DNA of 5,262 nt, taken from positions 1 through 5,262 of the forward strand of contig JAHWHN010000099.1 in NCBI GenBank assembly GCA_019323235.1. Direction: 5' to 3'. The notes beneath the pieces were generated by a model, which was given only the letters and a program-made list of their open reading frames with translations, had not been told where the DNA came from and ran no database searches. Below, piece after piece: positions 1 through 5,153 of this stretch; position 1 is the first letter of the stretch, and the number at the start of each line of letters is the position of its first letter. A program made the translations under genes and the position numbers. The stretch is from Candidatus Woesearchaeota archaeon (GTDB lineage Archaea; Nanobdellota; Nanobdellia; Woesearchaeales; JABIAG01).

Positions 1-323
1 ACCCAAGAAGGAACAAAGTTACATTTCATCTCTGTTAGGTCTTCGAAATCCAGTTTCGTATTTAAACCTTGCGGTATATCTGTCCTGAAACGCTTATTAT
101 CAACAACATTTATCCAAAAATTAATACTTTCTCCATATTCTAAATAAATTTCTTCCCTATATGAAGGCATTACATTTTGACAAATTTCACAATAAGTAGC
201 TGCAAATAAGATTAAAGTTGGTTTCCCTTCTAAATCTTCTAATGATGAGAATTGACTAATTACACTATTAGAAACACAACCAGTCATTAATAGAATTACA
301 AGTAATAAGATTAATTTTCTCAT
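1..323 (-). CDS. Thioredoxin-like lipoprotein, partial (C-terminus beyond left edge)
   Basis: An open frame starts with ATG at 323 and runs to the left edge without a stop, giving 107 residues. Residues 1-15 are a short signal peptide: MRK, a hydrophobic run, then a lipobox-like LMTGC with Cys16 as the probable lipidated residue. After a short linker, residues 36-53 carry a beta strand (TLILFAAT) followed by C45-E-I-C48 and Pro53, the layout of a thioredoxin-fold redox site. Val104-Pro105 near the visible end fits the cis-proline loop that faces the active site, and Cys101 just before it is an extra cysteine. Such proteins are expected to be anchored to the outer face of the cytoplasmic membrane, where they reduce, form or isomerise disulfides. 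The usual Trp before the CxxC is Tyr44. The substrate is unknown. It is transcribed divergently from radC. A stretch near 40-90 uses CTG, ACG, CCG and CGT codons, rarer in the neighbouring genes. Confidence 0.7.
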   Translation of the reverse strand, partial: MRKLILLLVILLMTGCVSNSVISQFSSLEDLEGKPTLILFAATYCEICQNVMPSYREEIYLEYGESINFWINVVDNKRFRTDIPQGLNTKLDFEDLTEMKCNFVPSW

Positions 324-344
324 TATGGAAAAGGAATCAATTTC

Positions 345-352
345 ATTTATAA
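345..352 (-). promoter_or_regulatory. TATA-like box for the thioredoxin-like lipoprotein gene
   Basis: The minus strand reads TTATAAAT here. Its centre lies about 25.5 bases before the ATG at 323, the usual distance from an archaeal TATA box to the transcription start. The transcript would therefore begin at or very near the start codon. No Shine-Dalgarno-like purine tract precedes the ATG on this strand. Confidence 0.5.
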
Positions 353-435
353 TTTTTACTAAATTTTTGATTTAATTGTTAAATTTGTAAATATTACAAT
401 AAGAATAAAATAATTTTAATTTTGCTTGCGTACGT

Positions 436-443
436 TTTATAAA
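436..443 (+). promoter_or_regulatory. TATA-like box for radC
   Basis: The plus strand reads TTTATAAA, inside a longer TTTTATAAAAAA stretch. The centre is about 25.5 bases before the radC ATG at 465, predicting a leaderless mRNA. Just upstream is a small GC-bearing palindrome, CGTACG (429-434), in the place where the TFB recognition element or an operator would lie; its role is not known. The rest of the 324-464 intergenic region is plain AT-rich sequence. Confidence 0.5.
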
Positions 444-464
444 AAATTAAAGTAATATTTAATT

Positions 465-1121
465 ATGAATATTAAATTATTATCTAAAGACGATCAGCCC
501 CGTGAGAGAGCTAAGAGAAAAGGATTTTTTAGTTTATCCGATTCTGAATTATTTGCTCTTATATTGCAAAAAGGTTCTAAAAATCAAAATGTATTAGAAT
601 TATCTAATTATTTAATGTCCAGATATGGTTTTGAAAAGTTAAATAATTGTTCTATTTATGAGTTAATGAAAGTAAGAGGAATTGGTGAAGCTAAAGCAAT
701 GCAGATATTATCTTTATTTGAATTGTTTAATAGATTTAATAGACAAAAAAGAAACATCACAACAAGAATTAAAACTCCAAATGATGTTTTTGATTATTTT
801 GTTGATTTTTTAAAAAATAAAAAGCAAGAATACTTTTATGTATTATTATTAAATTCAAAGAATGATATAATTAGACATAAGCTAATATCAATTGGAACTT
901 TAAATCAATCTTTAATTCATCCTAGAGAGGTATTTAAAACTGCTATGAAAAGCTCTGCTAATTCAATAATTTTAGTTCATAACCATCCTTCAGGAGATGT
1001 TGAACCGAGTAAAGAAGATATTGAAGTAACTGAGAAGTTTGTTGAAATCGGAAAGCTAGTAAATATCAAAGTTTTAGACCATATTATCGTTGGAGATGAG
1101 TATTTTAGAAGTATTTTATAA
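465..1121 (+). CDS. radC: RadC family JAMM/MPN+ domain protein
   Basis: This is a complete RadC-family protein of 218 residues, about the usual length. The N-terminal half (about 1-95) has the family opening (QPRERA at 11-16, LSDSELFALIL at 24-34) and a helix-hairpin-helix-like DNA-binding segment, VRGIGEAKAMQI (70-81). The C-terminal half (about 103-218) is the JAMM/MPN+ metalloprotease-like fold: HPREVF (152-157, with the candidate JAMM Glu155), then H172-N-H174-P-S-G-D178, with S182 and D185 completing the zinc site. All expected metal ligands are present, so the protein should bind zinc. The biochemical role of RadC is not settled: an early link to DNA repair in E. coli was later withdrawn, and relatives occur on mobile elements. 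The ATG at 465 fits the conserved N-terminus and lies where the upstream TATA box predicts the transcript start. RadC is widespread in bacteria and unusual in archaea, which suggests transfer. Confidence 0.93.
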   Translation: MNIKLLSKDDQPRERAKRKGFFSLSDSELFALILQKGSKNQNVLELSNYLMSRYGFEKLNNCSIYELMKVRGIGEAKAMQILSLFELFNRFNRQKRNITTRIKTPNDVFDYFVDFLKNKKQEYFYVLLLNSKNDIIRHKLISIGTLNQSLIHPREVFKTAMKSSANSIILVHNHPSGDVEPSKEDIEVTEKFVEIGKLVNIKVLDHIIVGDEYFRSIL

Positions 1122-1124
1122 AAA

Positions 1125-1132
1125 TTTTTAAA
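1125..1132 (+). promoter_or_regulatory. TATA-like box for the GtrA-family gene
   Basis: TTTTTAAA lies just after the radC stop codon, with its centre about 26.5 bases before the ATG at 1155. A second AT-rich candidate (TATAAAAA, 1117-1124) overlaps the radC stop and would give a leader of about eight bases. There is no Shine-Dalgarno sequence before 1155, so separate leaderless transcription is more likely than coupled translation from radC mRNA. Confidence 0.4.
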
Positions 1133-1154
1133 GAATTGTATCTATAACTAAAAA

Positions 1155-1568
1155 ATGGTTAAAAGAATTGTCAATTATATTATTGATAATAAAGGACATA
1201 TTACTAAATATGGAATAATAAGTATCATTTCAACAAGTGTCGATTTTTTAATTTTCACAACTCTTACTAAGTTTTTCTTAGTTCACTATATTATATCAAA
1301 CATAATATCATACTCTTGTGGTTTATGCACCAACTATCCTCTTAATAGAAAATATAATTTTAAGAGTAAAAATAAGAAAATTGCTCACCAGTTTTCATTT
1401 TTTGCAACTATCTCATTAATAGGTCTTGCTATAAACACATCATTATTATTTATTTTTGTAAACTTTGTTGGTTTAGATGCTTTAGTATCAAAGCTAATTG
1501 CTATTTTCCTAGCTTTCTTTTGGAACTATGTTGGACATAAACATTTAGTTTTCAAAATATTTAAATAG
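1155..1568 (+). CDS. GtrA-family membrane protein
   Basis: The protein has 137 residues, the normal size of a stand-alone GtrA protein, with four predicted membrane helices at roughly 18-40, 43-62, 80-103 and 108-128. Family-like marks are the first helix with YGIISIISTSVDF (19-31), the NYPLNRKYNF loop after helix 2 (60-69) and the C-terminal WNYVGHKHLVFK (123-134), matching the usual Asn-rich and aromatic-F-K pattern. GtrA proteins take part in moving or using polyprenyl-phosphate-linked sugars in cell-surface polysaccharide synthesis, probably as flippases or partners of glycosyltransferases; the exact activity differs between members. Some relatives are fused to a family 2 glycosyltransferase; this one is not. 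The gene lies 33 bases after radC and 21 bases before a CDP-alcohol phosphatidyltransferase-like gene, which supports an envelope role. The ATG at 1155 puts a short basic segment (MVKR) before the first helix. Confidence 0.83.
   Translation: MVKRIVNYIIDNKGHITKYGIISIISTSVDFLIFTTLTKFFLVHYIISNIISYSCGLCTNYPLNRKYNFKSKNKKIAHQFSFFATISLIGLAINTSLLFIFVNFVGLDALVSKLIAIFLAFFWNYVGHKHLVFKIFK
1559..1566 (+). promoter_or_regulatory. TATA-like box for the CDP-alcohol phosphatidyltransferase gene
   Basis: ATTTAAAT overlaps the last codons and stop of the GtrA gene. Its centre is 27.5 bases before the ATG at 1590, again predicting a leaderless start. No ribosome binding site is visible in the 21-base gap. Confidence 0.4.
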
Positions 1569-1589
1569 TGTCCAATTAAATTATAAAAA

Positions 1590-2258
1590 ATGGTATTCAA
1601 TGGAGATAAAAAATTTGGAAAGAGCATCTTATATTATCCTGAAACTAAATTTAAGAATTTTCTAGTTCCATTAGTTCCTAAATTTATAGAAACTTATCAC
1701 TTAACTTATACTACAATATTATGGTGTATTGGAGTTTTAATTTTTAGTTATTTAGCTAAATACAATATTCAATACCTGTGGCTAGTGTCTTTAATGTTAG
1801 TTTTACAATATATTACTGACTTATTAGATGGAGAAATTGGAAGACGAAGAAATACTGGTTTGATTAAATGGGGATTTTATATGGATCACTTACTAGATTT
1901 TGTATTTTTAGGATGTTTATTAATTGGTTATTCTGTTTTATTACCAGATAATTTAAAATATATGCAACTTTACATTATGGTTTTATTTGGTTCATTTATG
2001 GTTAACTCATTCTTATCATTTGCAGCTACAAATGAGTTTAAAATTGCTCATTTAGGAATTGGACCTACTGAGTTAAGACTAGTTTTTATCTTAGTTAATA
2101 CTTTGATTATTATTTATGGACAAACACATTTGGCAGTATTATTACCATATTTACTTATTTTTTCATTGTTGGGATTATGTGTTACAGTTTACACTACCCA
2201 AAAGAAAATTTGGGCTATAGATATGAAAAATATAGAGAAAACAATAAAAAAGAAATGA
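1590..2258 (+). CDS. CDP-alcohol phosphatidyltransferase-like membrane enzyme
   Basis: This family transfers a phosphate-linked headgroup from a CDP-activated alcohol or lipid to a second alcohol at the cytoplasmic membrane, making phospholipids or related products. The 222-residue protein carries the signature at 77-103: D77-x2-D80-G81-x2-G84-R85, then G95-x3-D99-x3-D103. The four Asp residues that bind metal and the CDP moiety are all present. Two details differ from the standard form: Gly84 replaces the usual Ala, and nine residues instead of eight separate R85 from G95. About six membrane helices can be drawn (41-58, 62-78, 100-116, 126-147, 162-177, 181-202), followed by a basic tail ending in IKKK. 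The acceptor cannot be read from the sequence; a minor phospholipid or a glycolipid headgroup are both possible. It closely follows the GtrA gene, which suggests a shared envelope pathway. Confidence 0.82.
   Translation: MVFNGDKKFGKSILYYPETKFKNFLVPLVPKFIETYHLTYTTILWCIGVLIFSYLAKYNIQYLWLVSLMLVLQYITDLLDGEIGRRRNTGLIKWGFYMDHLLDFVFLGCLLIGYSVLLPDNLKYMQLYIMVLFGSFMVNSFLSFAATNEFKIAHLGIGPTELRLVFILVNTLIIIYGQTHLAVLLPYLLIFSLLGLCVTVYTTQKKIWAIDMKNIEKTIKKK
2244..2251 (+). promoter_or_regulatory. Weak TATA-like stretch before the M24 peptidase gene
   Basis: ATAAAAAA lies about 26-27 bases before the ATG at 2274, inside the Lys-rich 3' end of the preceding gene. The spacing matches the other promoters in this window, but the sequence is a poor TATA box and may simply be Lys codons. 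Co-transcription with the preceding gene, 15 bases upstream, is equally possible. Confidence 0.2.
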
Positions 2259-2273
2259 TATTTCTCTTAATCT

Positions 2274-2912
2274 ATGAATCACGATATTCTTAATGAAGCA
2301 ATTGAAATTACTTGTCAAAGATTTAATTCTATGCTAGATTGTTTTAATGATTTCAAAACTGAAAAAGAAGTAAAAGATTTTTTGGATAAGGATTTAGAAA
2401 CTTGCTTCTCAACCATTGTTGCTTCTGGTAGTGGAGCTTCAGTTCCACATTATGAAGGCAGTGAGGTTTTAAAAGAAGGATTTTGCGTAATTGACTTTGG
2501 GATTAAACATAAAGGAATTTGTACAGACATAACTAGAACTGTTTATATTGGAAATCCTTCAAAAGAAGAATTAGATTTATACAATTATATTTTACAAGAA
2601 CATAATTATATGTTAAAAAAATGTAAAGTTAATTCTAAACCAAGATATATTGAAAAGTCTTTTAGAAGAAGGTTAAAGGATAAGAATAAGTTGTTCATAC
2701 ATAAGTTAAGTCATGGGATAGGTAAAGAAGTACATGAGAAACTTCCTAAGGTAATGAAAGAGAATTCTTACATCACAATAGAACCAGGATTTTATGAAAA
2801 AGATAAGTTTGGTATTAGAATTGAAGATGATGTAATTATTAGAGATGGAAAGAGAGTTGTTTTAACTCACTCTGTTCCTAAAGAATTAAAAATATTTAAT
2901 ATTAAGAATTAA
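2274..2912 (+). CDS. M24 family metallopeptidase (Xaa-Pro aminopeptidase-like), catalytic domain only
   Basis: The protein has the pita-bread fold ligand set of M24 enzymes: D74 (VIDFG), D85 (CTDITRT), H147 (LSHGIG), E170 (TIEPGFY) and E184 (RIEDD). H59 in the VPHY segment and H154 fit the substrate-binding histidines. The pattern DFG-x8-D-I-T-R-T is closer to aminopeptidase P/prolidase than to methionine aminopeptidase, so removal of residues next to proline from peptides in the cytoplasm is the likely role. At 212 residues it lacks the N-terminal creatinase-type domain of full-length aminopeptidase P, and the region between the second Asp and the His is compact, with a Lys/Arg-rich stretch (115-139). 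Because all five metal ligands are present I treat it as a working short enzyme, not a fragment. It has no visible Shine-Dalgarno sequence and ends two bases from the stop codon of the convergent mutL gene. Confidence 0.87.
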   Translation: MNHDILNEAIEITCQRFNSMLDCFNDFKTEKEVKDFLDKDLETCFSTIVASGSGASVPHYEGSEVLKEGFCVIDFGIKHKGICTDITRTVYIGNPSKEELDLYNYILQEHNYMLKKCKVNSKPRYIEKSFRRRLKDKNKLFIHKLSHGIGKEVHEKLPKVMKENSYITIEPGFYEKDKFGIRIEDDVIIRDGKRVVLTHSVPKELKIFNIKN

Positions 2913-2914
2913 AT

Positions 2915-4624
2915 CTAATTAGCTGTTCTTTTGAATTTCTTTTCTAGTTCACCAAGAGTTATATTAATCATAGTAGGACGGCCATGAGGACAAGAATATG
3001 GATCTTCACAAACTCCAACTTTTCTTATTAATACATTCATATCTACAATAGATAATTCATCTCCTGCCTTGATAGATTTTCTACAAGCTCTGCTTGCAAT
3101 CATATCATCTATTTTATCTTGAGTTAATTTCTCAAAATTGTCTAAATCTAATAAGAAATCCATTATTGAATCTTTATCTTTTAAAGTTATAATTTGAGGA
3201 ATGGTTCTAATAATAAATGTCTTATCTCCATATTCTTCTATTTCAAAACCCATTTCATTTAACATTGGAAGATATCCTTTAACATTCTCAAAATCTTGTT
3301 GAGGTAATTCTAACATAAGTGGGTTTAATAGTTTTTGAACTTCAACATTTTTGTTTTTGTACTGATTTAATAATAATTCAAAATTAACTCTTTCTTCCAT
3401 TGCGTGTTGATCTATAATTAAAAGACCTTTTTCATTTTCTGCTAAAATATAAGTTTTATTTAATTGAGCTAGAGGTTTTATCTTTCCAAGTTTATTTGGA
3501 ATGTATTCTTCTTCTGATTCTTTTATGTAACTATCACTTTTTACTGAATTTGCATTTTCAACATCTAATATTTGTTGACGTTCATTTGAAAAATCATAAT
3601 TTTGTTTTACTTTTCTATCAATGTTTAAATCTACATTAACTTCTGGAACTAAATTGTTTTTCTTGAAAGTATCTCTTAATGCATTAAATACTGATTCATA
3701 TAACTCTTCTTCATTTTCTATTCTAATAATGTCTTTAGTTGGATGAACATTAACATCAGTCTTTGTAAAGTCCATTTCAACATATAATATTGTAACAGGA
3801 TGTCTATCTAAAAATAATAAAGTATGATAAGCATCATAAATTGCTTTAGATACAGTTTCACTTTTTACATATCTTCCATTTATGAATAGTGTTTGAAATG
3901 ATTTATCTGCTTTTGTTATGTATGGCTTTGCTGCATAACCTTTTACTTTTATATTATCTTCAAAGTTTAATTCCATCAAATTTTTAGCTAATTCAATTCC
4001 ATAAATATCTACGATTTTATTTAGTAAATGATCTGTTTTTGGAATGTTTAAGATTTCTTTATCATCATGTATTAATTTAAATGAAATATTTTTGTTAGAA
4101 AGAGCATATCTTATTACAATGTCTTGAATTTTTGAGAATTCAATTTCTCTTGATTTCATATAATTCTTTCTTACTGGAGTATTGAAAAATAAATCTGAAA
4201 CCTCTACTATAGTTCCTTTGTTCATACCAATTTCTTTTTCTTTAATTAATTGACCAGCTTCTATTTCTACTTTAATTCCACCATCTCCATTATTTGTTTT
4301 AAGAACTAAATTTGAAATTGCAGCAATTGAAGACAGGGCTTCTCCTCTAAATCCTAATGTATTAATATTAAATAAATCTACTAATTTTGAAGTTGTATGT
4401 TTATGATATGATATTAAAGCATCTTCTCTAGACATCCCAGAACCATTATCTATTACTCTTATGAATGCTTTACCACCATCTCGTACCTCTATAGTAATTT
4501 GATCCGAACCAGCATCTATTGAATTTTCCATTAACTCTTTTACAACAGAAAATGGTCTTTCAATTACTTCTCCCGCTGCAATCTTATTAATGGTTTCTTT
4601 ATCCAATATTTTTATATTATTCAT
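2915..4624 (-). CDS. mutL: DNA mismatch repair protein MutL (endonuclease type)
   Basis: MutL links mismatch recognition by MutS to strand incision and excision. Numbering from the ATG at 4624 gives 569 residues. The N-terminal GHKL ATPase (about 1-325) has E30 and N34 in VKELMENSIDAG, DNGSGM (59-64), HTTSK (76-80), GFRGEAL (91-97) and HPTK (294-297). A polar linker (about 326-380) leads to the C-terminal dimerisation domain, which holds the full endonuclease motif DQHA-x2-E-x4-E (405-416), ACR (513-515) and CPHGRP (545-550), so it should nick DNA like Bacillus MutL rather than act without nuclease as in E. coli. QKLLNP (430-435) matches the clamp-binding motif of nuclease MutLs. The ATG at 4624 overlaps the end of the cyaB-like gene by 8 bases and places IAAGE at residue 15, as in known MutLs; a TTG at 4639 in the same frame would add five residues and is less likely. 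Confidence 0.95.
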   Translation of the reverse strand: MNNIKILDKETINKIAAGEVIERPFSVVKELMENSIDAGSDQITIEVRDGGKAFIRVIDNGSGMSREDALISYHKHTTSKLVDLFNINTLGFRGEALSSIAAISNLVLKTNNGDGGIKVEIEAGQLIKEKEIGMNKGTIVEVSDLFFNTPVRKNYMKSREIEFSKIQDIVIRYALSNKNISFKLIHDDKEILNIPKTDHLLNKIVDIYGIELAKNLMELNFEDNIKVKGYAAKPYITKADKSFQTLFINGRYVKSETVSKAIYDAYHTLLFLDRHPVTILYVEMDFTKTDVNVHPTKDIIRIENEEELYESVFNALRDTFKKNNLVPEVNVDLNIDRKVKQNYDFSNERQQILDVENANSVKSDSYIKESEEEYIPNKLGKIKPLAQLNKTYILAENEKGLLIIDQHAMEERVNFELLLNQYKNKNVEVQKLLNPLMLELPQQDFENVKGYLPMLNEMGFEIEEYGDKTFIIRTIPQIITLKDKDSIMDFLLDLDNFEKLTQDKIDDMIASRACRKSIKAGDELSIVDMNVLIRKVGVCEDPYSCPHGRPTMINITLGELEKKFKRTAN

Positions 4625-5153
4625 TTTTATTTTGTTCAAATCTTAAATCTAAAGTATACTCCTCATAATGATCATAAATATGTCCTGCAAAAAAATCATC
4701 TTTAGTAAAACCTAAGAGATTTGCAACACCTTCAATATCTTCTTTGTTGCCCTCAATTTCCATAAATATTGGAATCTTTGGTGCTTCAATAATCTCAACA
4801 ACACAACCCTTTAATTTATAATATTGCCTTTTATATTCATAATATGCTTTTTTTGAAAAACCCATTAATTCTAACATTCTTTTTAATTTGGGTTCATCTT
4901 TTAAATTAAATTCTAACTCTTCTCTTATTTTGTGATTATCTTCAATTACACTTGGACCTTTTACAGTAATAAATACATCTTCCCCTTCATCTCTGATTCT
5001 CACAAGTATTTTTTCTTTATTAGTATAATCATTATGGTAGACATAATTTTTTTGAAAAACGCTTTTTAAAAATTGGGCATTAAGCTCTTCCATTTTTTTT
5101 TTAATATCTTCAACATCTATTTCTAATATTTTAACTTCAATCTCTTCATTCAT
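4617..5153 (-). CDS. cyaB: CYTH domain protein (class IV adenylate cyclase CyaB / triphosphatase-like)
   Basis: The 178-residue protein is a complete single CYTH domain. The N-terminal E4-x-E6-x-K8 signature is present, followed by the charged residues that line the triphosphate tunnel: R52 and R54 (LVRIRDEG), K65 (TVKGP), E79 and E81 (REELEF), K108-R109 (YEYKRQYY) and E132/E134 (FMEIEG). CYTH proteins use divalent metal to handle triphosphate compounds; known activities include cAMP synthesis, thiamine triphosphate hydrolysis and inorganic triphosphate hydrolysis. The short CyaB-like form is common in archaea, where its true substrate is mostly unknown, so the symbol here means similarity only. 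Its ATG overlaps the stop of the upstream gene by four bases (ATGA), and its own stop lies inside the start of mutL, so the three genes are very likely one translationally coupled operon. No promoter of its own is visible. Confidence 0.88.
   Translation of the reverse strand: MNEEIEVKILEIDVEDIKKKMEELNAQFLKSVFQKNYVYHNDYTNKEKILVRIRDEGEDVFITVKGPSVIEDNHKIREELEFNLKDEPKLKRMLELMGFSKKAYYEYKRQYYKLKGCVVEIIEAPKIPIFMEIEGNKEDIEGVANLLGFTKDDFFAGHIYDHYEEYTLDLRFEQNKNE

Noticed and set aside
327..333. Purine-rich GGAAAAGG-like tract as a ribosome binding site
   Set aside because: It lies on the plus strand with no start codon at a useful distance; on the minus strand, where the lipoprotein gene is read, it is pyrimidine-rich.
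429..434. CGTACG palindrome in the divergent promoter region
   Set aside because: Only six bases, the symmetry does not extend outward, and no second copy is seen in the 324-464 intergenic region. Mentioned under the radC promoter but not called as an operator.
2897..2904. Palindrome TAATATTA near the end of the M24 gene
   Set aside because: Eight bases made only of A and T are expected by chance in DNA of this composition, and the site is inside a coding region.
2926..2945. T-rich stretch just after the M24 gene on the plus strand, a possible U-tract terminator
   Set aside because: It is interrupted by other bases and is fully explained by the Lys/Phe-rich C-terminus of MutL on the opposite strand. 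Too weak to list as a terminator.
4625..4639. TTG-initiated N-terminal extension of MutL
   Set aside because: It adds five non-conserved residues and a larger overlap with the upstream gene; the internal ATG agrees with the family N-terminus.
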